A stretch of DNA of 64,000 nt from NCBI GenBank assembly GCA_963838845.1, contig CAWISR010000002.1:372001-436000 (forward strand). Reading direction: 5' to 3'. A program made the translations under genes and the position numbers. The stretch's first letter is position 1. The number at the start of each line of letters is the position of its first letter. This document shows positions 7,096 to 16,277 of this stretch, in pieces. The notes beneath the pieces were generated by a model. It was not told where the DNA came from and made no database searches. It saw only the letters and a list, made by a program, of their open reading frames with translations. The stretch is from CAVRXQ01 sp963838845 (lineage in GTDB: Bacteria; Actinomycetota; Acidimicrobiia; Acidimicrobiales; Bog-793).

Positions 7096-8696
7096 GCGCG
7101 AGGCGTGCTCCGTCGCCCGAGCGGATGCTCGTCGTCGTCTGCCCGGACTGGCCGGTCACCGCGGCGGGTTTCGGTCCCGAGGATCTCGTGGCCGTCGTCG
7201 CGAACGGCAAGGTCGTCGCGGCGTCACAAGCGGCACGCGCATACGGCGTGCGCACGGCTCAGCGTCAGCGCGAAGCGGTGTCGTGCTGCCCGGATCTCGT
7301 CGTACGCGGCGAGGACCCCGGGTCCGAGTTGCGCGCGTTTGAGATCGTCGTCGCCCAGCTCGCGGGTTTCGGTGCCCCGGTCGTCGTCGAACGTCCCGGA
7401 TGGGCGGGGTTTGCCGTCCGCGGTCCGGCGCGCTACTTCGGCGGCGAGGAGTCGCTCGCCGCGTCCGTTGCCGCGGCGCTCGACGCGCTCGGAGGTCGCG
7501 TCGGCACACAGATGGAGCGGACTCCCGCCGCGCCGCTCACCGGCTCGTGGTGGCGGATCGGTGTCGCCGACGGTCGATTCGCCGCGACCATCGCCGCACA
7601 CGTTGGAGAGATCGTCGAAGCGAACAAGGCCACCGCGTTCTTGTCGTCATTCAGCGTCGGATGCCTCGATCGTCCCGAGCTCGCCGATCTGCTCGCCCGG
7701 CTCGGGGTGACGACACTCGGCGCGTTCGCCGCGCTCGACGAGAACGATGTGCTCGCGCGCTTCGGTCACGACGGGGCGCGCGCCCAGCGGCTCGCTCGCG
7801 CAGCAGACGGCGCACCGAGCGGGTTGCGTGCGCGGACGGAGTCGCGGGCGGTCGAAACCGTGCTCGACGAGCCCGCGTCCGCTGTCGACGCCGCCGCCTT
7901 CTGCGTGCGAGAGCTCGCCGAACGACTCGCCGCCAACCTCAGCGAAGCCGGGCTCGCCTGCACCCTCGTCGAGATCGAAGTCGAACTTTCCGGAGGCGAG
8001 CGGCTCGTTCGTCGCTGGGTGAACGATGCCGCCGTGCACCCGGCGCTCGTCGCGGAGCGACTCCGTCTCCAGATGGAGGCGTGGATCTCCCAGGCGAGCG
8101 GCGCGGTCTGCGATGACGGGGACGACGGCGGAGGAGTCGTCCGGCTCCGTCTCGATCCGATCGAGGTGATCCCCGATGTCGGTCGGCAGCTCGAGCTGTG
8201 GGGTCGTCGCGGTGACCCCGAACGCGCCGCTCGTGCGCTCGCTCGTGTCCAGAGCATGCTCGGAGCAGAAGGCGTTGTCTTCCCCGTGCTCGTTGGCGGG
8301 CGCGGGCCGAAAGAGCGGGCCAGCTTCGTCCCCGCCGGCGACCCACTCCCCGCAGTGAAGGACGCGGCAAGCCCCTGGCCCGGACGGCTGCCGCCCCCGA
8401 ATCCGACCGTCGTCTGGACGGATCCGCCCGCAGCAGAGCTTTTCGACACGCACGAAAAGCACATCGGCGTCGACGGTCGCGGGCAACTGACGGGCACGCC
8501 GGCGCGCCTTGTCGTCGGCAAGGACGTGGCGGTACCGCTCGTCGGATGGGCGGGTCCCTGGCCGGTCGACGAGCGCTGGTGGGACCGCCGGGCGCGACGC
8601 CGTCGCGCCCGGTTCCAGGTCGTGACCGCGACCGGTGAAGCACACCTGCTTGCGCTCGAGCGCGGCACGTGGACGATCGAAGGCACATACGACTGA
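7092..8696 (+). CDS. imuB: ImuB, inactive Y-family polymerase-like mutasome hub
   Basis: A 534-residue protein with the Y-family layout: 'MLVVVCPDWPVTAAG' where active polymerases carry catalytic aspartates, the palm-like 'AFEIVVAQLAGFGAPVVVER' region, a helix-hairpin-helix segment 'LADLLARLGVTTLGAFAAL', and a little-finger region. The catalytic acidic triad appears missing, as known for ImuB. 'QLELWG' at residues 366-371 fits the beta-clamp binding motif (compare QLPLWG in mycobacteria). ImuB recruits DnaE2 to the clamp. GTG start, four-base overlap with imuA, so the two are translationally coupled. Confidence 0.93.
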   Translation: MSARRAPSPERMLVVVCPDWPVTAAGFGPEDLVAVVANGKVVAASQAARAYGVRTAQRQREAVSCCPDLVVRGEDPGSELRAFEIVVAQLAGFGAPVVVERPGWAGFAVRGPARYFGGEESLAASVAAALDALGGRVGTQMERTPAAPLTGSWWRIGVADGRFAATIAAHVGEIVEANKATAFLSSFSVGCLDRPELADLLARLGVTTLGAFAALDENDVLARFGHDGARAQRLARAADGAPSGLRARTESRAVETVLDEPASAVDAAAFCVRELAERLAANLSEAGLACTLVEIEVELSGGERLVRRWVNDAAVHPALVAERLRLQMEAWISQASGAVCDDGDDGGGVVRLRLDPIEVIPDVGRQLELWGRRGDPERAARALARVQSMLGAEGVVFPVLVGGRGPKERASFVPAGDPLPAVKDAASPWPGRLPPPNPTVVWTDPPAAELFDTHEKHIGVDGRGQLTGTPARLVVGKDVAVPLVGWAGPWPVDERWWDRRARRRRARFQVVTATGEAHLLALERGTWTIEGTYD

Positions 8697-8704
8697 GCGA
8701 GAAC

Positions 8705-8726
8705 GTGGGGCGTGCGTGCGCCCCTG
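8705..8726 (+). terminator. GC hairpin just after imuB
   Basis: GGGGCG at 8707-8712 pairs with CGCCCC at 8719-8724 with a 6-base loop, starting 10 bp after the imuB stop. No T-run follows, so this is at most a weak terminator separating imuAB from the amidase gene. Confidence 0.35.
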
Positions 8727-8854
8727 GTCCCGTCACCTCTTCGGCTCTGGGTTATCGACAAAAAAACCGAACGTTCTCAGCCGTTGAGGATGAACCGATC
8801 GCTTACCGAGACCGATCGGCAAGACTCGGACTGTGAACAGACGAATCAGACGAC

Positions 8855-10408
8855 ATGAGTGATTCCCACAAGAAAAGCGCAGAGTACGCCTACGCGGATC
8901 TCGCAACGCTGAAGCGCGCGCTCGAAGCCGGCCAAACGACGAGCGCCGAGCTCACCCAGGCGCTCATCGCGCGCATCGACGCGATCGACGGGACAGGTCC
9001 GGCGTTGCACTCCATCCTCGCGATCGCCCCCGAGGCCATCGAGTCGGCTCAGGCGCGCGATCGCGAGCGCCAGTCGGGCGCGACGCGCTCATCCCTGCAC
9101 GGCATCCCGATCGTCGTCAAGGACAACCTCGACACGGCGGGGCTTGGGTCGAGCGCGGGGTCGCTCGCGTTGTCTTGCCCGCCCTTCAGCGACGCCGACG
9201 TGGTGGCATCGCTGCGCGCCGCCGGCATGGTCGTTCTCGGGAAGACGAACCTTTCGGAGTGGGCGAACTTCCGTTCGGAGAAATCGACCTCTGGGTGGAG
9301 CGCGATGGGCGGCCAGACCCACAACCCCTTCGCTCTCGAGCGGTCGCCGAGCGGGTCGTCGTCCGGATCGGCGGTCGCCGTCGCCGCAGGGCTGTCGCCG
9401 ATCGCGATCGCAACGGAGACCGACGGCTCGATCCTCAGCCCGTCCGCGGTTTGCGGCATCGTTGGGATCAAGCCGACCGTCGGCCTCGTTAGTCGCCGCG
9501 GCATCGTCCCGATCGCCGAGAGCCAGGACACCGCAGGGCCGATGGCGCGCTCGGTCGCCGACGCCGCGGCGTTGTTGTCGGTGATCGCTGGGTTCGGTGG
9601 AGACGACTCCGCGCTCCGGTCGCGTCCCGAGGGCCTTGTCACGGACTACGCGCCGTCCTGTCGACGCGACGGCCTCGACGGCAAGCGCATCGGCGTTCCT
9701 CGAGACGGCTTCTCCGGCTACCACCCGCGCGCGGACGAGTGCTTCGCGCGTGCGCTCGAGGCGATGCGAGAGGCTGGTGCGACGGTCGTCGATCCCGTGA
9801 CGGTCCCCGGTGCCGCGCCGTTGCGTACGTCGGAGGACGAGCTCACGGTGCTGCTCTACGAGTTCCACGACGGGATCGACCGTTACCTTTCGGCACGTGC
9901 CGGGGCGTCGGGGTCGGGTCCGCGTTCGCTCGACGAGGTCATCGCGTTCAACTTGGAGTTCGCCGAGGCGGAGCTTTCGCTGTTCGGTCAAGACCTCCTC
10001 GAGCGTTCGGCGCGCACCGGTTCGCTCGCGGACTCGGAGTACAAACTGGCGCGGGAGCGCTGCGTCGAGCAGTCCCGCGCGCAGGGGATCGACCTTGCGC
10101 TCGGCAGCGAGCATCTCGACGCGCTCGCCGTCTTGACGACCGGCCCGGCATGGCTGATCGACCACGTGAACGGCGACAGCTTTCTCGGTGCCGGATACTC
10201 GATCGCGGCGGTCGCCGGATACCCCTCGATCACCGTCCCGATCGGCACGGTCTCGGGTCTGCCGGTCGGGCTGTCGCTGCTCGGGCGGGCGTGGTCCGAG
10301 TCGGTCCTCATCGAGGCCGCGTCGGGTCTCGAAGCGGAGACTCGGCGCGGTGCTGCGCCCTGGCTTCTCGCCGCACACGCCAGTCGACTGAGACCTGGAG
10401 ACAAATGA
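8855..10408 (+). CDS. Amidase-signature family hydrolase
   Basis: A 517-residue amidase (GatA/AtzF fold). The Ser-cisSer-Lys triad is visible: Lys89 in 'IVVKDNLDTAGL', and the Gly/Ser-rich signature from about residue 165, 'SPSGSSSGSAVAVAAGLS', then 'IATETDGSILSPSAVCG'. Homologues hydrolyse amides such as peptides or small-molecule amides; no gatB/gatC neighbours exist, so this is not a tRNA amidotransferase. It lies between imuB and dnaE2 in the same direction but has its own 160-bp upstream spacer. Its stop codon is in the same frame as dnaE2 and just 24 bp before the second LexA box. No damage-related role is known. Confidence 0.9.
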   Translation: MSDSHKKSAEYAYADLATLKRALEAGQTTSAELTQALIARIDAIDGTGPALHSILAIAPEAIESAQARDRERQSGATRSSLHGIPIVVKDNLDTAGLGSSAGSLALSCPPFSDADVVASLRAAGMVVLGKTNLSEWANFRSEKSTSGWSAMGGQTHNPFALERSPSGSSSGSAVAVAAGLSPIAIATETDGSILSPSAVCGIVGIKPTVGLVSRRGIVPIAESQDTAGPMARSVADAAALLSVIAGFGGDDSALRSRPEGLVTDYAPSCRRDGLDGKRIGVPRDGFSGYHPRADECFARALEAMREAGATVVDPVTVPGAAPLRTSEDELTVLLYEFHDGIDRYLSARAGASGSGPRSLDEVIAFNLEFAEAELSLFGQDLLERSARTGSLADSEYKLARERCVEQSRAQGIDLALGSEHLDALAVLTTGPAWLIDHVNGDSFLGAGYSIAAVAGYPSITVPIGTVSGLPVGLSLLGRAWSESVLIEAASGLEAETRRGAAPWLLAAHASRLRPGDK

Positions 10409-10431
10409 CCTGTTGAGACGGTCTGGAAGAA

Positions 10432-10447
10432 TCGAACATATGTTCGT
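10432..10447. promoter_or_regulatory. LexA box upstream of dnaE2
   Basis: TCGAACATATGTTCGT differs from a perfect actinobacterial SOS palindrome only at the last base. It lies between the amidase stop and the dnaE2 coding sequence. TATTCT at 10447-10452 could be the -10 box. Damage control of dnaE2 separate from imuAB is therefore predicted. Confidence 0.88.
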
Positions 10448-13400
10448 ATTCTCGAAGAAATCAGTTCGTTCAACCCGATCATCCCTTGGTCCGAACTCGA
10501 GCGTCGCCTCTCGGGGCGGCTCCCGGCGCGGCGATCCGACCAGCTGCTCGCCGGGGTCGCACCCGCGATCAGCGGTCACGAGCTCGAGCTGCCGCCGGTT
10601 CTCCGCGCCGAACCGCCGGGCGGGATCGCCTACGCCGAGCTGCACTGCCACTCGAATTTCAGCTTCTTGGACGGCGCTTCGAGCCCCGAGGACCTCGCCT
10701 TAGAAGCGGCGCGGCTCGGCATCGAGGCGCTCGCGCTCACCGATCACGACGGCTGCTACGGGGTCGTTCGCTTCGCCGAAGCGGCGCGGGAAGTCGGTCT
10801 CCCGACCGTTTTCGGCGCCGAGCTGTCGCTGCCGGCCGGCCCGGAGCGCCGAACCGAGGCGCGCGCCGGGGTGATCGACCCGCAGGCAACGCACCTCGTC
10901 GTTCTCGCCGCGGACCCAGACGGCTATGCCGCGCCTTTCGATGGCGATCGCCCGCGCCCAGCTTTTAGGGGGCGAAAAGGGCCGCCTCGCCTACTCGCTC
11001 GACGCCTTGGCGAAAGCGCACGACGGACACTGGTTCGTCCTCACCGGGTGCCGCCACGGCGCGGTGCCACAGGCGCTCGTCGCGGACGGGCCTGCCGCAG
11101 CGGCCCGCGAGCTTGCACGCCTTGTCGAGGCGTTCGGCTCCGAACGCGTGCTCGTCGAGCTCACCGACCACGACACACCGCTCGACGACGCGCGCAACGA
11201 CGCGCTCGCCAAGCTCGCGGTGCGCGCCGGAGTCGGTCTCGTCGCGACGGGCAATGTCCACTACGCGACGCCGTCCGCGTACCCGCTCGCGACCGCGCTC
11301 GCTGCGGTGCGCGCCCGATCGAGTCTCGACGCGGTCGACGGCTACCTTCCGGCGTGGGCGTCGGCGCCCTTGCGCTCGGGGCTCGAACAGCAACGGCGCT
11401 TCGCGCGTTATCCCGGCGCCGTCGAGCTCGCTGCCGAGATCGGTCGCGCCTGCGCGTTCGACCTGCGCCTCGTGGCACCGGAACTCCCGCCGTACCCGGT
11501 ACCCGACGGGTCAGATGAAGCGAGTTATTTGCGCGCGCTCTCATACGAGGGTGCGACTCACCGCTACGGGCGGCGCGGCGACAGAGCGGGTCCCCGGCGC
11601 GTGGTCGGCGATCGATCGCGAGCTCGGGATCATCGAGGCACTCGGCTTCCCCGGCTACTTCCTCGTCGTCTGGGACATCGTCGAGTTCTGCCGCAGATCG
11701 AACATCTTCTGCCAAGGTCGCGGCTCGGCCGCGAACTCGGCGGTCTGTTATGCGCTCGGGATCACGAACGCCGACGCGGTGGCGCTCGGGCTGTTGTTCG
11801 AGCGCTTCTTGTCACCGGCGCGTGACGGACCACCCGACATCGACTTGGACATCGAGTCGGGACGGCGCGACGAGGTGATCGCCTACGTCTACGCGCGCTA
11901 CGGGCGTGAGCACGCGGCGCAGGTGGCGAACGTCATCACCTACCGGCCGCGCTCCGCGGTGCGCGACGCGGCGCGCGCCCTCGGGTACCCTCCGGGCGCG
12001 CCCGACAAGTGGTCGGATCGCCTCGGTGACTCGTTCGTCGCGAGCATCGCCGAGCCGCGCCGCAAAGGCGCCCGCCCCGAGGCGACGGCAGAGGACCTCG
12101 GTCTCCCGACCGACGTCGCGCAGCTCGCCGGGGCGCTGGAGGGGATGCCACGGCACCTCGGCATCCACTCGGGGGGGATGGTGATCTGTGACCGACCGGT
12201 CATCGCCGTCTGCCCGGTCGAGTGGGCGCGGCGCGACGGGCGCTCGGTGCTGCAGTGGGACAAGGAGGACTGTGCGGCGGCCGGGCTCGTGAAGTTCGAC
12301 CTCCTCGGGCTCGGGATGCTGGAGGCGATCCATCGCATGGTCGACCTCGTCGCGTCGTTCTTCAGCGTGACTGTCGACCTGGCGACGATCCCCCAGGAAG
12401 ACGCGGTCTACGAGATGCTCTCGCAGGCGGACTCGATCGGGGTCTTCCAAGTCGAGAGCCGCGCCCAGATGGCGACCCTGCCGCGCCTTGCGCCGAAGGT
12501 CTTCTACGACTTGGTCGTCGAGGTCGCCCTCATCCGCCCCGGCCCGATCCAGGGCGGCTCGGTCCATCCCTACCTGCGCCGCCGCACGGGGGAAGAAGCG
12601 GTCACCTACCTCCACCCGCTGATGCAGGGGGCGCTCGAAAAGACCCTCGGGGTGCCGCTTTTCCAAGAACAGCTGATGCAGATCGCGATCGACGTGGCGG
12701 GCTTTTCACCGGCCGACGCCGACGAGCTCCGCCAGGCGATGGGCTCGAAGCGCTCCGCGCAGCGCATGGAGCGGCTGAGCGGCCGGCTGTACCGGGGGAT
12801 GGAGGAGCGGGGGATCACGGGCGAGGTCGCCGACGCGATCTACGCCCAGCTCGCCGCGTTCGCGAACTTCGGCTTCCCCGAGTCGCACTCGGTCTCTTTT
12901 GCCTACCTCGTCTATTCGTCGGCGTGGTTCAAGCTCCACTACCCCCAGGCCTTCCTCTGCCGCGCTGTTGAACTCCCAGCCGATGGGGTTCTGGTCACCA
13001 GAGAGCCTCGTCCAAGACGCCCGCCGCCACGGCGTCGTCACGCTGCGCCCGCAGGTGAACGAAAGCGGCGCCGAGTCGACCCTCGTCGCCGACGACGCGA
13101 GCATCGGCGGCGCCGCCGTCCGCCTCGGCCTTTCCCAGGTGCGCGGGATCGGCGATGCGCGCGCCGAGACGATCGCCGATCGGGCGCCGTACGAGAGCAT
13201 CGACGATCTCGCCCGCCGCGCCGGGCCGAACCGGGCCGAGCTCGAATCCCTCGCGACGGCCGGCGCGCTCGATGACCTGCCGCCCGTCGCCGGTGCGGCG
13301 CCGAAACAAGGCAAAAGGGCGCGCCGGGCGGCGCTCTGGGCAGCGGGTGCGCTCGCCGGTGGCGGCCCGGAGCGGTTGCCGGGCATGGTGCCCGGGGCGT

Positions 13401-13834
13401 CCGCCCCCCTGCTCCCAGAGATGTCGGCCGTCGACGAACTCGCGGCGGACCTCTGGGCAACGGGGGTCTCGACTTCGGACCACCCGGTCGCCCCGGCGCG
13501 GGCCTTCCTCGATCACCGCGGCGTCGTCCCGGCGGCGGCGCTGGCGGGATGCGAGGCGCGCCGGATCCTCGTTGCCGGCATCGTCACCCATCGCCAGCGC
13601 CCCTCGACGGCGGGCGGCACGATCTTTTTGAACCTGGAAGACGAGACCGGGGTGGTCAACGTCATCTGCTCGCCCGGGCTGTGGACCCGTTACCGCGGCA
13701 GCGCGACCTCCGCCCCGGCGCTCATCGTCCGGGGCCGCCTCGAAGGTTCCGGCCTGGCGCGCTCGGTCGTCGCCGAGCGTCTCGAGGTTCTCGAGCTGCC
13801 CGCCGAGGGCGCGAAGGCGAGGAACTTCCGCTGA
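10448..13834 (+). pseudogene. dnaE2: Error-prone DNA polymerase DnaE2, broken by three +1 frameshifts
   Basis: Full-length DnaE2 can be pieced together across three frames. The PHP domain ('YAELHCHSNFSFLDGAS', 'ALALTDHDGCYGVVRFAEAA') lies at 10622-10930. Near 10931 the frame moves forward by one, and 'LSMAIARAQLLGGEKGRL' continues to about 11575. A second +1 shift leads into 'ELGIIEALGFPGYFLVVWDI', the catalytic 'DGPPDIDLDIESGRRDEV' and 'FANFGFPESHSVSFAYLVY'. A third +1 shift near 12968 gives 'ALLNSQPMGFWSPESLV' and the OB-fold end 'TIFLNLEDETGVVNVI'. No ATG, GTG or TTG occurs in frame between the amidase stop and the PHP domain; the left limit given (an ATT) is arbitrary. All catalytic motifs remain, so this is either a recent pseudogene or a consensus error. 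Confidence 0.85.
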
Positions 13835-13938
13835 GCAAGTGGACTGACGCACTCACGTCACTTGCCACTATCCGTGTCAGCACCTTCATGCCGGGTGGTG
13901 GGGAGTCGTTAGGTGGAAGGTCCAGTACATCGCGAGGA

Positions 13939-14760
13939 ATGAAAGTGCACGAAGTGACCAATGACATGTTGACCCAGAGTGGTGAGCCTGCCACACTGAG
14001 TGACATGCCCCAGGTAACCGAGGAAGAGACGGGGCCGCCGAGCGAACTCATCGAGACCCTCCCGTCGCTCGCGCAGAGCGTCGAGCTCTCGGAGTGGACC
14101 TTCGACGCCGCCCTGTTGGCCCGGGACGGCACGAGCATCGACGAGATCCTCGCCAAGGGCGGCACCTTCTACGGCCGCGAGGCGCTCGACGCCTGGCGGT
14201 TCCTGCCACCGAACGGCTGGCGGCTCATCCACGAGGACGCGACGGCCCGCGTCTACGCCGCGCCCGAGCCGGGCGCGGTCGGCGAGTGGGCGGTCGCTTC
14301 GGTGAGACTCGAAGGTGGTGTGTGGCGCGCCGCGGGGGCCGAGCGCAACCTCTTCCCGCACGCCATCGGCACTGCGCCGACGAGCGACCTCGAACTCGTC
14401 TGGCCGAGCGAACAGATCATCGTCCGCGGCCGTCCGCCGCAGCTCTTCGCGAAGGTGCGCAACCACGGCACCGAGCCATGGCTCGCCGACTACAAGGAGC
14501 CGCTCACCGTCGTCGCCTGGCTGATCGACCTGCCGTCGAACCGCCGTCTGCTCGCCTCGCGCGCCGATTTCAGGACGCCGCTCGACCGCGTGCTGTCCCG
14601 CTCGATCCTCGTGCCGCCCGCTGCGGCGATCGTCGTCCCGGTCGCCCTCGCCACGATCGCCCCGGAGACCCTCGTGCCGGGCACCTACGGCATCGTCGGC
14701 CGGCTCGAGCGCTTGAACCTCACTTCGGAGACCGGCCAGGTGGTGATCGTCGAACGTTGA
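13939..14760 (+). CDS. Hypothetical protein downstream of dnaE2
   Basis: A soluble protein of 273 residues from the ATG at 13939; ATGs at 13966 and 14005 are alternatives and none has a convincing ribosome binding site. I do not recognise a family. The most conserved-looking part is 'ALDAWRFLPPNGWRLIHEDA', followed by a beta-rich region with 'EPWLADYKEPLTVVAWLIDL' and 'PETLVPGTYGIVGRLE', which suggests an immunoglobulin-like or other beta-sandwich domain. It follows dnaE2 by about 100 bp in the same direction and ends at a strong terminator, so it may belong to the SOS transcript. Confidence 0.6.
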   Translation: MKVHEVTNDMLTQSGEPATLSDMPQVTEEETGPPSELIETLPSLAQSVELSEWTFDAALLARDGTSIDEILAKGGTFYGREALDAWRFLPPNGWRLIHEDATARVYAAPEPGAVGEWAVASVRLEGGVWRAAGAERNLFPHAIGTAPTSDLELVWPSEQIIVRGRPPQLFAKVRNHGTEPWLADYKEPLTVVAWLIDLPSNRRLLASRADFRTPLDRVLSRSILVPPAAAIVVPVALATIAPETLVPGTYGIVGRLERLNLTSETGQVVIVER

Positions 14761-14795
14761 AAGCCTGCTAGACCCCCCAGCGACAGCAGCGGAAA

Positions 14796-14825
14796 GGGCC
14801 CGACGTTGAGCGTCGGGCCTTTTTC
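14796..14825 (+). terminator. Rho-independent terminator
   Basis: GGCCCGACG (14797-14805) and CGTCGGGCC (14811-14819) form a perfect 9-bp stem with a TTGAG loop, followed by TTTTT. It ends the plus-strand gene at 14760 and, with the TTTCC on the other strand, could also serve the convergent phosphoribosyltransferase gene. Confidence 0.9.
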
Positions 14826-14836
14826 GCGCCCCATTG

Positions 14837-15649
14837 CTAGGTCGAAGACCCGTTCCCCGCTTCGTCAGGCGCCGCGGCGCGCGCCAAGAGCGCGACGACC
14901 TCGGCGTCGGTCGTCTGCACGAAGCTGATGTAGAACTCGCCGACCGAGGAGAAGCCGGCGGGTGCCTCGAGACAGACGACACCGTCGGCGATGCGGGCGA
15001 GCTCTTGGATCGACTCCTCCGCGCCGACCGGAAGCGCGAGGACGACACGCGCCGCGAGGGCGCGTCGCGCCGACTCGCACGCCGCCTGACACGTCGATCC
15101 CGTCGCGACGCCGTCGTCGACGATGATCACCGTCTTGCCGTCGAAGGGGATCGGCGCCCGTCCTTCCCGGTAGAGCGAGGCGCGCCGTTCGACCTCGGCG
15201 AGCTCACGGTCGGCCTCCCTCGCGACCGCCTCGTCGCTCATGCCGGCGAGCTTCTGCACATAGGCGTTCACGACCCGCACGTCGTGCTCGGCGACCGCAC
15301 CGACCGCGAGCTCGCGTTGCAAGGGCGCGCCGATCTTGCGGGCGACGATCACCTCGAGCGGGAGACCGAGCGACTCGGCGACCTCGAACGCGACGACGAC
15401 GCCGCCGCGCGGCAGGCCGGCGACGACGACGTCCGGCTTCGCGTACTGGCGCAGCGCGGTGGCGAGCCGGCGTCCCGCGTCGGCACGGTCGACGTAGCGC
15501 AACGGGCGATGGCCGTTGTCGACGCCGATGCTCACGAGCGCCCGGTCCGGACCGAAGTCGTGGCGCGAACTGTCGTCGGTGCCGTTGCGCGACGACGGTC
15601 CGTCATCTCCCACCTCGCTCGCGTCCGCCATGGGGATCGAGCCTTTCAC
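14837..15649 (-). CDS. Phosphoribosyltransferase-domain protein
   Basis: A 270-residue protein with a type I phosphoribosyltransferase domain (PF00156). The PRPP-binding signature is 'TVIIVDDGVATGSTCQAAC', preceded by 'VVVAGLPRGGVVVAFEVAE' and 'VIVARKIGAPLQRELAVGAV'. This is the uncharacterised group with a conserved 'GAPLQRELAVGA' block, often encoded with or fused to dienelactone-hydrolase-like domains; the nucleobase substrate is not known. Residues 1-45 are charged and low complexity, and an internal ATG seven codons in is an alternative start. Confidence 0.82.
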   Translation of the reverse strand: MKGSIPMADASEVGDDGPSSRNGTDDSSRHDFGPDRALVSIGVDNGHRPLRYVDRADAGRRLATALRQYAKPDVVVAGLPRGGVVVAFEVAESLGLPLEVIVARKIGAPLQRELAVGAVAEHDVRVVNAYVQKLAGMSDEAVAREADRELAEVERRASLYREGRAPIPFDGKTVIIVDDGVATGSTCQAACESARRALAARVVLALPVGAEESIQELARIADGVVCLEAPAGFSSVGEFYISFVQTTDAEVVALLARAAAPDEAGNGSST

Positions 15650-15750
15650 GGACGAAGGTCAGTCAGCCTGCCACAAATCAATTGGATTTACGTGCGAGAA
15701 GCGACGAGATTGGGCCGTCGCGATTGGCACTTCACGGAGGTGGTGCGCCC

Positions 15751-16242
15751 ATGAACGGACTCGAGCTCTCCGTCGTCCCGATCGAGAACCCGGGCGGCCT
15801 GAACGTCATCGTCGGCCAGTCCCATTTCATCAAGACCGTCGAGGATCTTCACGAGGCGCTCGCCGCATCGAGCCCCGTGTTGCACTTCGGCATCGCTTTC
15901 TGCGAGGCGTCCGGGAAGCGACTCGTGCGCTTCTCGGGGAATGACGGCGAGCTCGTCGCCCTCGCGACGCGGAACGCCGAGGCGATCGGTGCGGGTCACA
16001 GCTTCGTGATCTTTCTGAAAGACGGCTTTCCCGTGAGCGTGCTGCGGGCGATCAACGCGGTACCCGAAGTCTGTTCGATCTTCTGCGCAACCGCGAACCC
16101 CGTCGAGGTCGTGGTCGCCGAGTCGTCACTCGGCCGCGGCGTGCTCGGCGTCATCGACGGCGAGACCCCGCTCGGCGTCGAGACGGCAGACGACGTCGTC
16201 GAGCGAAAGGCATTATTGCGGGCGATCGGGTACAAGCTCTGA
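15751..16242 (+). CDS. Adenosine-specific kinase family protein (PF04008)
   Basis: A 163-residue protein matching the small archaeal/bacterial 'adenosine-specific kinase' family: 'NVIVGQSHFIKTVEDLHEA', 'FGIAFCEASGKRLVRFSGND', 'GHSFVIFLKDGFPVSVLRAI', 'IFCATANPVEVVVAES' and 'GRGVLGVIDGE'. The family fold binds adenosine, but evidence for its physiological role is thin. GGAGG lies 10 bases before the ATG. The next gene is convergent, 36 bp away. Confidence 0.85.
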   Translation: MNGLELSVVPIENPGGLNVIVGQSHFIKTVEDLHEALAASSPVLHFGIAFCEASGKRLVRFSGNDGELVALATRNAEAIGAGHSFVIFLKDGFPVSVLRAINAVPEVCSIFCATANPVEVVVAESSLGRGVLGVIDGETPLGVETADDVVERKALLRAIGYKL

Positions 16243-16277
16243 GGTCAGCGGAACGTTCTGTGCCCGGAAGGAGTCGC

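Noticed and set aside
9089..10651. 520-codon open frame on the minus strand
   Set aside because: Lies entirely opposite the amidase gene, which has clear catalytic motifs; composition is typical of a shadow frame.
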